A stretch of 64,000 nt of DNA from NCBI RefSeq assembly GCF_030272705.1, contig NZ_JARFYM010000021.1, positions 47,006 through 111,005 of the forward strand, given 5' to 3'. The notes below the pieces were generated by a model. That model ran no database searches. It saw only the letters and a list, made by a program, of their open reading frames with translations, and was not told the origin of the DNA. This DNA comes from Rhizobium mayense (GTDB lineage Bacteria > Pseudomonadota > Alphaproteobacteria > Rhizobiales > Rhizobiaceae). Both the position numbers and the translations under genes were made by a program. Positions 1 to 8,957 of this stretch are shown here, in pieces; position 1 is the first letter of the stretch; each line of letters starts with the position of its first letter.

Positions 1-60
1 AATGTGAAGCTGCGCTTCACCGAGATCTACATGAAGACCGCAGCCGACGGTTCCCTCTGA
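1..60 (+). CDS. C-terminal end of a protein, probably the solute-binding protein of the downstream ABC transporter (partial)
   Basis: Only the last 19 codons and the TGA stop at 58-60 lie in the window (ending ...KTAADGSL). They read in frame from base 1. The position directly before a TauC-type permease and its ATPase suggests the periplasmic binding protein of that transporter, the usual gene order in urea-carboxylase-associated clusters. The residues alone identify no family; the call rests on context. Confidence 0.5.
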   Translation, partial: NVKLRFTEIYMKTAADGSL

Positions 61-68
61 TCGCGACA

Positions 69-93
69 GGCGGCGCGGCAAACCCGTGCTGCC
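69..93 (+). other. Intercistronic hairpin after the binding-protein gene
   Basis: Bases 69-78 pair with 84-93 (ten pairs including two G-T wobbles, 5-base loop), and a weak CCTTTCCTT tract follows. It lies between the solute-binding-protein stop and the permease start. Such hairpins often stabilise binding-protein mRNA or dampen expression of downstream transporter genes; that role is inferred. Confidence 0.45.
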
Positions 94-120
94 CCTTTCC
101 TTCACTAGCGGAGCATTCCC

Positions 121-939
121 ATGCGTTGGATCAACACGAGGCCGAGCCGGGGCGCGCAGTTTGCTTTAATGACACTGCCCTTCGCACTGGTCGTCCTCGC
201 CTATGCCGTCAGTTCGGCAGCCCGATTGGCGGAGAACGTCAATGACAAACTTCTGCCGAGCCTTGGCGGCTTTGCAGATGCAATCAACAGAATGGCGTTC
301 ATTCCGGATACGCGAACCGGAGAGATTGTGCTTTGGGCGGATACGCTGGCGAGTATAACCAGGCTTTCCTCGGGACTTGCGATCGCGACCGCAACGGCCC
401 TAGTCGTAGGCATGCTGATTGGCATGCTGCCCTATGCCCGGTCACTGCTCTCTCCATTCATTGCCGCGGTATCGATGGTTCCGCCTCTGGCACTCTTGCC
501 TATCCTTTTCATTGCGCTCGGATTGGGGGAGGTTTCCAAGATCGCGCTGATCGTGATCGGCGTCGCTCCGGTTATGATCCGCGACCTGGCCTTGAAGGCA
601 ATCGAGCTGCCACGCGAACAGATCATCAAGGCGGAAACCCTTGGTGGCAATTCCTGGCAGATCGCGCTGCGTGTCGTGCTGCCGCAGATTCTTCCAAGAC
701 TCATCACTTGCGTCCGTTTGCAGCTGGGGCCGGCGTGGCTGTTTCTGATAGCAGCGGAAGCGATCTCCTCCGACTCCGGACTTGGCTATCGCATCTTTCT
801 TGTCCGTCGCTACCTCTCGATGGATGTGATTTTCCCTTATGTGGCGTGGATAACGCTCATTGCCGTGCTGACTGACTGGCTGCTGGATCGCCTGCGTCTT
901 GCCGTGTTCCCCTGGTCGGCAACGGAGGGCAACACATGA
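121..939 (+). CDS. ABC transporter permease, TauC/SsuC type, of the urea/guanidine-carboxylase cluster
   Basis: This 272-residue inner-membrane protein has an N-terminal transmembrane helix at about residues 15-35 and a block of further helices from about 80 to 265. The cytoplasmic EAA-type loop for coupling to the ATPase is seen around residues 175-195 (AETLGGNSWQIALRVVLPQ). Length and layout fit the nitrate/sulfonate/taurine permease family. Its stop overlaps the ATPase start by four bases (ATGA), so the two are translationally coupled. With the gene before it and the carboxylase genes after it, it probably imports the nitrogen compound degraded by this operon, guanidine or urea. The substrate is inferred from context only. 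Confidence 0.85.
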   Translation: MRWINTRPSRGAQFALMTLPFALVVLAYAVSSAARLAENVNDKLLPSLGGFADAINRMAFIPDTRTGEIVLWADTLASITRLSSGLAIATATALVVGMLIGMLPYARSLLSPFIAAVSMVPPLALLPILFIALGLGEVSKIALIVIGVAPVMIRDLALKAIELPREQIIKAETLGGNSWQIALRVVLPQILPRLITCVRLQLGPAWLFLIAAEAISSDSGLGYRIFLVRRYLSMDVIFPYVAWITLIAVLTDWLLDRLRLAVFPWSATEGNT

Positions 940-1685
940 GTGCGATCAGCGTCGACAACGTGTGGAAGGAATACGGCGACCAGATCGTTCTGGAGAATGT
1001 ATCGATTGAGGTCGAAAGCCGTTCGTTCATCGCTCTCGTCGGACCATCCGGATGCGGAAAGTCCACATTCCTTCGCATGCTGCTCGGGCAGGAACGCCCG
1101 ACACGCGGCACGATCCTTCTTGACGGGCAGCCATTGCCTTCGGAGCCCGGCCGGGATCGCGGCGTGGTCTTCCAGAAATATTCTGTGTTTCCGCATCTTA
1201 CCGCTCTCGGCAACGTGCTGGTGGGCAAGGAACTCACCGGTTCGAGGATTACGGGCAAGTTATTCGGCGCCGCCCGCAAAGCGGCGGTGGAAGAGGCGCG
1301 CGCCATGATCGTCGATGTCGGTCTGTCGGGGGCCGAGCAAAAGTATCCCGCCCAACTCTCCGGCGGTATGCAGCAGCGGCTCGCTCTGGCCCAGGCCCTC
1401 CTCATGCGCCCGAAAGTCCTTTTGCTTGACGAGCCGTTCGGCGCGCTCGACCCCGGCATCCGCACCGAGATCCATCAACTGATGAAACGGCTGTGGCACG
1501 AGACGCCGATGACTGTCGTGATGGTGACCCATGACATGCGCGAGGCATTCACGCTTGCGACCCGCGTGATCGCGTTCGAACGGCGGCGCGACCGACCGGA
1601 GGAAAAGCTTCGTTACGGTGCGACGATCACCAGTGACATCCCGATCTGGCCACCCCGGCGCGCCGGGGTCGTCGCCACGTCTTGA
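936..1685 (+). CDS. ABC transporter ATP-binding protein, TauB/SsuB type
   Basis: The 249-residue cytoplasmic ATPase powers the adjacent permease. Walker A is GPSGCGKST near residue 37, the ABC signature is LSGGMQQRLALAQAL near 138, and Walker B with the D-loop is LLLDEPFGALD near 159; a switch histidine follows in MVTHDMREA. It belongs to the nitrate/sulfonate/bicarbonate importer subfamily. The ATG overlaps the permease stop. A 109-base gap follows, holding a 13-bp direct repeat (CCGGGACGACCCG at 1726 and 1757) of unknown meaning, before the first DUF1989 gene. Confidence 0.9.
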   Translation: MSAISVDNVWKEYGDQIVLENVSIEVESRSFIALVGPSGCGKSTFLRMLLGQERPTRGTILLDGQPLPSEPGRDRGVVFQKYSVFPHLTALGNVLVGKELTGSRITGKLFGAARKAAVEEARAMIVDVGLSGAEQKYPAQLSGGMQQRLALAQALLMRPKVLLLDEPFGALDPGIRTEIHQLMKRLWHETPMTVVMVTHDMREAFTLATRVIAFERRRDRPEEKLRYGATITSDIPIWPPRRAGVVATS

Positions 1686-1794
1686 AACGGCTCTCTCCAA
1701 ATCGGGGTGCCGATTTACTGCCCGGCCGGGACGACCCGGTCGAGGGCCTGATATCGCCGGGACGACCCGCGCATAACCGCCATGGAGCAACCCC

Positions 1795-2610
1795 ATGCAC
1801 GTCAAACGTCCTGCAGAAGAAATCGCCGCCAACCGGGCGCGCTATGAGGAGCATCAGAGAAAGGGGCTTGAGTTTGCTCCTAAAGCACTCCCGGGATTTA
1901 GTGCCCTAGCCGAACCGGCTGTGGACGATGAAAACATCGTGCACCGCGAAATCATTCCTGGAGGCTGGTATTGGGCAACGAGATTGGGAGCCGCCGAGCT
2001 TATTAGAATCAGCCTCACACATGGGCATTCGTCGCTCGCCATGATCGCCTGGAACGCTGACGACCGGTCGGAGCGGATCAATCTTCCCGACACCGTTAAA
2101 GTCCAGTGGACCACGGAGCTGTCGAAGGGACGAGTGATCTTTTCCGACATGGGCCGTATCATGTTCTCCATCACCGAGGACACGTCGGGCGCCCACGATT
2201 GCCTCGTTGGCGGCTCCAACGCATCAAGCAATGCTCGCTACCAGGAATCGAACCTGCGCGACACACGCGACAACTTCGTCAAACTGGCAATGAAAGCCGG
2301 CCTTGATCGGCGGGATATTCCGGCCGCGCTGACCTTCTTTGCCCCTGTGCGCGTTGATGCGGAGGGCAAATTTTTCTGGAACGCGGGCCTTCTCAACGGT
2401 CCGGATTACGTCGAATTGCGTGCCGAGATGGACATGATTGTCGGCTTCTCCAATTGCCCGCATCCGCTCGATCCGAACCCGCTCTATGCGCCGAACCCCG
2501 TCACCGTCACGCGGCTTGCGGCAAGGCCTGCTGCCGCTGACGACCTTTGCCGCACCGCGACCGTCGAGGCCGTGCGCGGCTTCGAAAACAACTTAGCTGC
2601 GAGCCTTTGA
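1795..2610 (+). CDS. Urea-carboxylase-associated protein 1 (UAAP1, DUF1989); probable carboxyguanidine deiminase subunit
   Basis: The 271-residue protein belongs to the DUF1989 family that always travels with urea carboxylase. Cues are GGWYWATRLGAAELIRI near residue 50, the conserved AHDCLVGGSNASSN segment near 132 and the ISFT-like FSNCPHPLDPNP near the C-terminus. Members of this family were annotated for urea use, but published work shows that the two paralogues form a heteromeric carboxyguanidine deiminase (CgdAB) that turns carboxyguanidine into allophanate and ammonia. No signal peptide is seen, so it is cytoplasmic. Its partner starts 15 bases downstream. Family assignment is firm; the guanidine role follows from the gene set. 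Confidence 0.85.
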   Translation: MHVKRPAEEIAANRARYEEHQRKGLEFAPKALPGFSALAEPAVDDENIVHREIIPGGWYWATRLGAAELIRISLTHGHSSLAMIAWNADDRSERINLPDTVKVQWTTELSKGRVIFSDMGRIMFSITEDTSGAHDCLVGGSNASSNARYQESNLRDTRDNFVKLAMKAGLDRRDIPAALTFFAPVRVDAEGKFFWNAGLLNGPDYVELRAEMDMIVGFSNCPHPLDPNPLYAPNPVTVTRLAARPAAADDLCRTATVEAVRGFENNLAASL

Positions 2611-2625
2611 GCCGGAGAGACGATC

Positions 2626-3276
2626 ATGACCGACTTCAACCAGACCGCCCTCTCACGCACGCTCGAAAACGTCGCGCCGGACCATTACATTCCTGCTGAG
2701 AAGCCGTTTTCCACGGTCATCCGCAAGGGCCAGACGATACGCATAGAGGACAGCTACGGCCAGCAGGCCATCGACACGCTCTTCTACCGCGCCGATGATT
2801 ATTCCGAGCGCTATTCCAACCAGGACACGATGCGCGCGCAAAACGCCGCCTACATCTCCACCGGCACGAAGATCATGTCGAGCGAAGGCCGCGTCATGCT
2901 GACGATGACCGCCGACAGCTGCGGCCGCCACGACACATCGGCCGGCGCATGCTCATGCGAAAGCAACACGGTGCGCTTCGGCCATGATACGAAATATCTC
3001 CACGCCTGCCGCGACAATTTCGTCGCCGAGATAGCCCGCTACGGCATGGGCAAACGCGACATAGCACCCAACATCAACTTCTTCATGAATGTGCCGATCT
3101 CGCCCAATGGCGGCATGACCATCGTCGACGGCATTTCCGTGCCCGGCGACTATGTGGAACTGAAGGCAGAGATGGACGTGCTGATGGTCATCTCCAATTG
3201 CCCGCAGATCAACAATCCCTGCAACGGTTTCGATCCGACGCCGATCCGCGTTCTCGTCTGGAACGAGGAGGCGTGA
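2626..3276 (+). CDS. Urea-carboxylase-associated protein 2 (UAAP2, DUF1989); probable carboxyguanidine deiminase subunit
   Basis: The 216-residue paralogue of the preceding protein shows the hallmark residues of the second DUF1989 partner: QAIDTLFYRADDYSERYS near 46, DSCGRHDTSAGACSCESNT near 93 with His and several Cys for a probable metal site, HACRDNF near 127, and ISNCPQINNPCNGF near the C-terminus. It probably forms a heteromer with the upstream protein to deiminate carboxyguanidine. A GGAGAG ribosome site precedes the ATG. The carboxylase gene begins five bases after its stop, so the enzymes of consecutive steps are co-translated. Confidence 0.87.
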   Translation: MTDFNQTALSRTLENVAPDHYIPAEKPFSTVIRKGQTIRIEDSYGQQAIDTLFYRADDYSERYSNQDTMRAQNAAYISTGTKIMSSEGRVMLTMTADSCGRHDTSAGACSCESNTVRFGHDTKYLHACRDNFVAEIARYGMGKRDIAPNINFFMNVPISPNGGMTIVDGISVPGDYVELKAEMDVLMVISNCPQINNPCNGFDPTPIRVLVWNEEA

Positions 3277-3281
3277 GCGCC

Positions 3282-6200
3282 ATGTTCAAGAAGGTTCTCA
3301 TCGCCAATCGCGGCGAAATCGCCGTCCGCATCGTCAAGACCTTGCGGAAAATGGGCATCGCTTCCGTCGCCGTCTATTCCGATGCCGACCGGTTCGCAAA
3401 AGCAACGCTTTTTGCCGATGAAGCGGTGCGGCTCGGCCCGGCACCCGCGAGCGAAAGCTATCTGAACATCGAAGCCGTAGTTGCCGCCTGCAAGGCGACC
3501 GGCGCGGAAGCTGTCCATCCAGGCTATGGCTTCCTGTCGGAAAACATCGGCTTTGCCGAACGGCTGAAGGCCGAGGGCATTGCCTTCATTGGCCCAAAGC
3601 CTGAAAACATCGCCGATTTCGGCCTCAAGCACACGGCTCGCGAGCTGGCGAAAAGGAGCGGCGTGGCGCTGCTGCCAGGCTCCGACCTGCTTGGCTCAGT
3701 GGAGGACGCGCTGGCAGCGTCCGAAACCGTCGGCTACCCGGTCATGCTGAAGTCGACCGCCGGCGGCGGAGGCATCGGCATGCAGCTTTGCTCCGATACT
3801 ACAGCGCTGAAGGCGGCTTTTGAGACCGTGCAGCGCACCGCGAAGGCCAGCTTCGGCGATGCGCGCGTCTATCTGGAACGTTTCGTCGCCAAGGCCCGTC
3901 ACGTGGAGGTGCAGATTTTCGGCGACGGCCAGGGCCGGGTGATCGCGCTCGGCGAACGCGACTGCTCGCTCCAGCGACGAAACCAGAAAGTCATTGAGGA
4001 AACGCCTGCTCCCGGTCTTTCGGATGCAGCGCGCCAACGGCTCCATGCGGCGGCGATCGCGCTTGGTCAGCAGGTGAGGTACGAATCCGCCGGCACGGTC
4101 GAGTTCATTTATGACGCCGTCCGCGAGGAATTCTACTTCCTAGAGGTCAACACCCGGCTGCAGGTGGAGCATCCGGTGACGGAGACCGTGTTCGGCGTCG
4201 ATCTCGTTGAATGGATGATCCGGCAGGCTGCCGGCGAAGACGTGCTGACGGGCAACGAAAATCTGATGCCGAAGGGCGCGGCGATCGAGGCGCGCGTCTA
4301 TGCGGAAATGCCCCATGCCGATTTCCGCCCGAGCGCCGGTCTCCTCACCGAAGTCGTCTTCCCGGAAACGGCGCGTGTCGATAGCTGGATCGAAACCGGC
4401 ACGGAGGTCACTCCCTTCTACGATCCGATGCTTGCCAAGGTCATTGTTTCAGGCACGGACCGCGCGAACGCGATCGCCAATCTCTGCGCCGCGCTCGCCG
4501 AAACCTCGATCTCGGGCATTGAAACCAACCTCGACTATCTGAAGGCAATCGCCGCATGCGATCTCTTCGGCAGCGGTGACGTGGTAACGACCGCGCTCAA
4601 GGATTTCGTGTTCGTGCCTGACGTGGTGGAAGTGATCGCCCCCGGCGCGCAATCGAGCCTGCAGGAACTGCCCGGCCGGCTCGGTCTTTGGCATGTCGGC
4701 GTGCCGCCGAGCGGTCCGATGGATGAACGTTCCTTCCGGCACGCCAACCGGCTGGTGGGCAATCATGACCACACGGCCGCGCTGGAGCTGACGGTATCCG
4801 GCCCCGTTTTGAAGTTCTTCTCGGATTTGACCGTGGCGCTTTCCGGTGCGGACATGCCGATGAAACTCGATGACGAACCGGTTCCCCACGACACCGTGAT
4901 TGCTGTAAAAGCCGGACAGACGCTTTCCGTAGGAGCGATCAGAGGCCCGGGCCAGCGCGCCTACCTCGCCGTTTCTGGCGGTTTCAACGCGCCCGTCGTG
5001 CTCGGTTCGCGCGCCACCTTCGGCCTTGGCCAGTTCGGTGGCAACGCCAGTGGAACATTGCGCGCCGGCCATGTGTTGCGGCTTGCCCGCGCGCCGCGGG
5101 CCGACGTGAAGCCGGCCAGCGAGCCCGCCGAGCTCTCCCGCCAATGGTCGGTCGGCGTGCTCTACGGCCCGCACGGCGCACCGGACTTCTTCCTTGAAGA
5201 GGACATCGAGACGCTGTTTGCGACGGAATACGAGGTGCATTTCAACTCGGCCCGCACCGGAGTGCGCCTGATCGGGCCAGCCCCGAAATGGGCACGTACT
5301 GATGGCGGCGAGGCCGGGCTTCACCCCTCAAACCTCCATGACAACGCTTATGCGATCGGCGCCATCGACTTCACCGGCGACATGCCGATCATCCTTGGCC
5401 CGGATGGCCCCTCGCTCGGTGGTTTCGTCTGCCCCGCAGTGATCGCCGCCGATGAGCAGTGGAAGATGGGCCAGTTCAAGCCGGGCGACAGAATCCGCTT
5501 CCATGCCGTGGCGCGTAGCGAAGATCCGGTCGCCGGTCCGGCCGTCAAACGTATCGGCGAGGATGCCGGCTCGCCGATCGTCGGCAAGCGGAAAGATCGT
5601 GAGGTTTCCGTCGTCTACCGCCGTCAGGGCGACAACAATCTCCTGGTGGAATATGGGTCGATGCAGCTCGATGTCGGCTTGCGACTGCGTGCCCACCTCC
5701 TGATGGAGGCAGTGAAGGAAGCAAAGCTTCCCGGCCTGATCGACCTCACTCCCGGCATCCGTTCTCTGCAGATCCACTACGACGGATCGAGCTTCGCACG
5801 CTCGCGGTTGCTCGGTATGCTCTCCGACATCGAGGACGGCATGCCGTCGGTGCATTCGGTCAAAGTGCCGAGCCGTACCGTTTGGCTGCCGCTGTCGTGG
5901 AACGACCCGGACGCGGAACTTGCCATGCGCAAATATCAGGAACTGGTCCGGCCCAACGCGCCGTGGTGCCCTGACAACATCGAGTTCATCCGCCGCATCA
6001 ACGGCCTTGCCGACGAAGAGGCGGTGAAGCAGACAATCTTCGATGCCTCCTATCTCGTCATGGGACTTGGCGACGTCTATCTCGGGGCGCCCGTAGCGAC
6101 GCCGCTCGACCCGCGCCACCGGCTCGTCACCACCAAGTACAACCCGGCCCGGACGTGGACACCGGAAAACGCCGTCGGCATCGGCGGCGCCTATATGTGC

Positions 6201-6818
6201 ATCTACGGCATGGAGGGACCCGGGGGTTATCAGCTCTTCGGTCGCACTATCCAGATGTGGAACACGTGGCGGCAGACCGCCGTGTTCGGCAAGGACAAGC
6301 CATGGCTGCTCGATTTCTTCGATCAGGTGCGCTTCTTTCCAGTCAGCCATGCAGAACTGACCGAGGCACGCGCCGCCTTTCCGCACGGCGGCTATCCCAT
6401 CCGTATCGACGAAGGGGAGTTTTCCTATGCCGGCTATGAGGCGGAGCTTGCCCGCAACGCCGCAAGCATCGGCGCTTTCAAGGCAAGCCAGCAGGCCGCC
6501 TTCGAAGCGGAGCGTCAGCGGTGGAAGGCCGAGGGTCTCGACAGTTTCGTGGTCGATGAAGGGAGCGGCCCCGGGCTCGGCGGCGACATTCCCGAGGGCT
6601 GCTTCGGCATCGAGAGCGCGGTTCCCGGCAGTGTCTGGAAAGTGCTCGTCGAGAACGGCCAGAGGGTGGAAGCAGGAGAAACGCTCGCCATTATTGAATC
6701 CATGAAGATGGAAATCACCGTTACCACCCACGCGCCGGGTCGCGTCCGCGATCTGCGCGCAGGGCCGGGTCGCAATATCAAGGCCGGCGATGTGCTGGTT
6801 ATTCTGGAGGACGCCTGA
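3282..6818 (+). CDS. Biotin-dependent urea carboxylase family protein, probably guanidine carboxylase
   Basis: The multidomain enzyme has 1178 residues. An N-terminal biotin carboxylase domain (about 1-445; FKKVLIANRGEIAVRI at the start, glycine-rich KSTAGGGGIG loop near 160, EVNTRLQVEHPVTE near 290) is followed by a KipA-like carboxyltransferase part (about 470-780), a KipI-like part (about 795-1000) and a C-terminal biotinyl domain with ESMKMEI, the biotin lysine at about 1142. ATG 3282 is chosen because the canonical N-terminus starts there; an in-frame start 84 bases upstream would overlap the previous gene. It carboxylates urea or, given the two DUF1989 partners, more likely guanidine, using ATP and bicarbonate. 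Biotin genes lie just downstream. Residues separating urea from guanidine preference were not resolved by eye. Confidence 0.9.
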   Translation: MFKKVLIANRGEIAVRIVKTLRKMGIASVAVYSDADRFAKATLFADEAVRLGPAPASESYLNIEAVVAACKATGAEAVHPGYGFLSENIGFAERLKAEGIAFIGPKPENIADFGLKHTARELAKRSGVALLPGSDLLGSVEDALAASETVGYPVMLKSTAGGGGIGMQLCSDTTALKAAFETVQRTAKASFGDARVYLERFVAKARHVEVQIFGDGQGRVIALGERDCSLQRRNQKVIEETPAPGLSDAARQRLHAAAIALGQQVRYESAGTVEFIYDAVREEFYFLEVNTRLQVEHPVTETVFGVDLVEWMIRQAAGEDVLTGNENLMPKGAAIEARVYAEMPHADFRPSAGLLTEVVFPETARVDSWIETGTEVTPFYDPMLAKVIVSGTDRANAIANLCAALAETSISGIETNLDYLKAIAACDLFGSGDVVTTALKDFVFVPDVVEVIAPGAQSSLQELPGRLGLWHVGVPPSGPMDERSFRHANRLVGNHDHTAALELTVSGPVLKFFSDLTVALSGADMPMKLDDEPVPHDTVIAVKAGQTLSVGAIRGPGQRAYLAVSGGFNAPVVLGSRATFGLGQFGGNASGTLRAGHVLRLARAPRADVKPASEPAELSRQWSVGVLYGPHGAPDFFLEEDIETLFATEYEVHFNSARTGVRLIGPAPKWARTDGGEAGLHPSNLHDNAYAIGAIDFTGDMPIILGPDGPSLGGFVCPAVIAADEQWKMGQFKPGDRIRFHAVARSEDPVAGPAVKRIGEDAGSPIVGKRKDREVSVVYRRQGDNNLLVEYGSMQLDVGLRLRAHLLMEAVKEAKLPGLIDLTPGIRSLQIHYDGSSFARSRLLGMLSDIEDGMPSVHSVKVPSRTVWLPLSWNDPDAELAMRKYQELVRPNAPWCPDNIEFIRRINGLADEEAVKQTIFDASYLVMGLGDVYLGAPVATPLDPRHRLVTTKYNPARTWTPENAVGIGGAYMCIYGMEGPGGYQLFGRTIQMWNTWRQTAVFGKDKPWLLDFFDQVRFFPVSHAELTEARAAFPHGGYPIRIDEGEFSYAGYEAELARNAASIGAFKASQQAAFEAERQRWKAEGLDSFVVDEGSGPGLGGDIPEGCFGIESAVPGSVWKVLVENGQRVEAGETLAIIESMKMEITVTTHAPGRVRDLRAGPGRNIKAGDVLVILEDA

Positions 6819-8620
6819 TGTTTCCCGCTTTTCTTGATCTTTCCTCTTTGAAGGCCGCCTACGCCAGCGGGCTTTCGCCGCTCGACCTGGTGGATGAGGT
6901 GCTTGCGCGCATCGCGGCCTCAGACGACCCGGCGATCTTCATTACCAAAACCCCAGCCGACGATCTGAGGGCCGCTGCGCTTGATCTTCTTGCCCGTGCG
7001 CCGGAGGCAAACAGTCTTCCGCTCTGGGGCGTGCCTTTCGCGGTCAAGGACAATATCGACGTCGCCGGTCTGCCGACCACGGCTGCCTGCCCCGCCTTCG
7101 CCTACCGGCCGGAAAGGGACGCGACCGTCGTCGCCCGACTGAAAGCAGCCGGCGCGCTCGTCATCGGCAAGACCAATCTCGACCAATTTGCCACCGGCCT
7201 CAACGGTACGCGTTCACCCCACGGCGCACCGCGGTCGGTGTTCGACAAGGATTATGTCTCGGGCGGCTCCTCGTCTGGTTCGGCAGTTTCGGTCGCATCC
7301 GGTCTCGCAAGTTTCGCCCTTGGAACGGATACAGCCGGTTCGGGCCGCGTCCCCGCGGCGTTCAACAATCTCGTCGGCATCAAGCCGACACCTGGACTGG
7401 TGCCCAATGTCGGCGTCGTGCCGGCCTGCCGCTCGATTGATGTCGTCACGGTTTTCGCCGGGACGGTGGGCGATGGCGTTGCGGTCCGCAAGGTGATCGA
7501 CGGTTACGATGCGGCCGATCCATTCTCGAAGAAGGCGTATCCGGTCCGCCTGCCGGCTTCGGGCCTTCGCATCGGCGTTCTGGCCGGCACGGAGCGCGAG
7601 TTCTACGGCAACGCGGCGTATGAAGCGCTCTACGATGCCGCTATCGAACGGGCAAAGGCGCTTGGCGCCGAGATCGTGGCCTTCGATTACGGTCCGTTCC
7701 GAGAGGCAGCAGAACTTCTCTATAACGGCCCTTGGGTTGCTGAACGCTTGGCGGCCGTGAAGGATTTCATCGTCTCGAACCCGGCGGATTTCGACCCGAC
7801 CGTTCGCACCATCATTTCCGGCGCCGCGAAATATAGCGCCGTTGACGCCTTCGAAGGGCTGTACAAGCTGGAAGCGCTGCGCCAGAAGACGCTCGTCGAA
7901 TGGGAGAAGCTCGACGTGCTTATGCTGCCGACCTCGCCTACCACCTGTACGGTTGAGGCGATGCTGGCAGACCCCATCGCCAGGAACGGCCATTTCGGCC
8001 GCTATACCAACTTCGCCAACCTGTTCGGCTATGCGGCAATTGCCATTCCCGCCGGCTTCGACGCAGAAGGACACCTGCCGGCTGGCGTAACACTTTTCGG
8101 CCCGGCCTTTTCCGACGATGCGCTTGCCGCGTTTGCGGACGCCCTGCACCGGGCGCTCGCGAGAGGAATGGGCAGGGATCGCCATGCTGGCTTACCGGAA
8201 CCCTCGCGAATATCCGCCGACGACGATGGACTTGTTCCCATCGTCGTGGTTGGCGCACACCTCACCGGGATGCCGCTCAACCACGAGCTGACGCGCGCAG
8301 GCGGCAAATTTGTCAAAGCATGCCGTACGGCTGGCGACTACCGGCTCTTCGTACTCCCGAACGCTTCTCCGCCCAAACCGGGCCTCATCCGTTCGCCCGG
8401 ACTCGATGGTCGCGGTCTCGCTGTCGAGGTATGGAAGTTGCCGCCCGGCGCTTTCGGGCGTTTCGTGCAAAACATTCCAGCGCCTTTGGGAATAGGAAAG
8501 GTGGTGCTCGACGACGGCAGCCAGATTTCGGGCTTCCTATGCGAACCATATGCACTTGAAGGTGCGCTTGAGATCACTGAACTCGGCGGCTGGCAAGCTT
8601 ACATTCAAGGCAGGAGATAA
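6818..8620 (+). CDS. atzF: Allophanate hydrolase
   Basis: The 600-residue amidase-signature enzyme hydrolyses allophanate to ammonia and carbon dioxide, the last step of the carboxylase pathway. The Lys-Ser-Ser triad region is visible: Lys77 in VPFAVKDN, the serine-rich GGSSSGSA near 149-156 and Ser175 in GTDTAGSGRVPA. The extra C-terminal domain (about 470-600) typical of AtzF/DUR1,2-type enzymes is present, as length also shows. The start overlaps the carboxylase stop (TGATG). It closes the operon; about 337 bases without a gene follow. Confidence 0.92.
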   Translation: MFPAFLDLSSLKAAYASGLSPLDLVDEVLARIAASDDPAIFITKTPADDLRAAALDLLARAPEANSLPLWGVPFAVKDNIDVAGLPTTAACPAFAYRPERDATVVARLKAAGALVIGKTNLDQFATGLNGTRSPHGAPRSVFDKDYVSGGSSSGSAVSVASGLASFALGTDTAGSGRVPAAFNNLVGIKPTPGLVPNVGVVPACRSIDVVTVFAGTVGDGVAVRKVIDGYDAADPFSKKAYPVRLPASGLRIGVLAGTEREFYGNAAYEALYDAAIERAKALGAEIVAFDYGPFREAAELLYNGPWVAERLAAVKDFIVSNPADFDPTVRTIISGAAKYSAVDAFEGLYKLEALRQKTLVEWEKLDVLMLPTSPTTCTVEAMLADPIARNGHFGRYTNFANLFGYAAIAIPAGFDAEGHLPAGVTLFGPAFSDDALAAFADALHRALARGMGRDRHAGLPEPSRISADDDGLVPIVVVGAHLTGMPLNHELTRAGGKFVKACRTAGDYRLFVLPNASPPKPGLIRSPGLDGRGLAVEVWKLPPGAFGRFVQNIPAPLGIGKVVLDDGSQISGFLCEPYALEGALEITELGGWQAYIQGRR

Positions 8621-8905
8621 AGCTTATACGGGTTGATCCGCGATCGTGACCGCGTGGGCAAGATCGAAGACAATGTTCGTTCGCCGGCTATGAATAACCC
8701 CAAATCGATCGGTATATCGTCCTGTCACCACGCCGTGTTCTTGCGACAAGTCGGTGAGGCAAGCGTGAGTGGATCATGTATCGTGTGCGATTGGTATCTG
8801 CGCCGCGTTGAACGTTGGCATTGTAGGCGCGTGATTTCTCCAGGCGCCTCTCCGTGACGGTTTGTGAAATCCGGCCCAGTTCATCTGAAATCAGCTCTTG
8901 CAAAA

Positions 8906-8915
8906 TTATCGATAA
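8906..8915 (+). promoter_or_regulatory. BioR-type operator, site 1
   Basis: TTATCGATAA is a perfect palindrome matching the published BioR consensus TTATMKATAA of alphaproteobacterial biotin regulons. It lies 52 bases before the chosen bioB GTG start in an AT-rich stretch fit for a promoter. BioR, a GntR-family repressor, is not encoded in the window. Confidence 0.75.
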
Positions 8916-8925
8916 AAATTACTGT

Positions 8926-8935
8926 CTATCGACAA
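8926..8935 (+). promoter_or_regulatory. Degenerate BioR-type operator, site 2
   Basis: CTATCGACAA matches the BioR consensus at eight of ten positions. It is exactly 20 bp (two helical turns) from site 1, so two dimers could bind on the same DNA face. The spacing raises belief in an otherwise weak match. Confidence 0.45.
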
Positions 8936-8957
8936 TCATACCTTGAGGGCGACCAAA

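Larger units (their letters stand above)
8621..8957 (+). promoter_or_regulatory. bioB upstream region
   Basis: No gene is recognised between atzF and bioB. The last 55 bases are AT-rich and hold two BioR-type boxes, listed separately. The first 280 bases contain only short unconvincing reading frames, including a 71-codon minus-strand one at 8688-8903 that resembles nothing I know. No terminator for the upstream operon is evident. Confidence 0.5.

Noticed and set aside
1686..1794. Possible guanidine-I riboswitch before UAAP1
   Set aside because: The conserved ykkC motifs were not found; the gap holds only a short GC-rich direct repeat.
3198..3281. Longer N-terminus for the carboxylase
   Set aside because: The extra 28 residues do not match the family and overlap the UAAP2 gene; ATG 3282 gives the canonical FKKVLIANRGE start.
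5328..6731. 467-codon open frame antisense to the carboxylase
   Set aside because: It lies wholly opposite a clear biotin-dependent carboxylase, has no ribosome site or known motifs, and is explained by high GC third positions.
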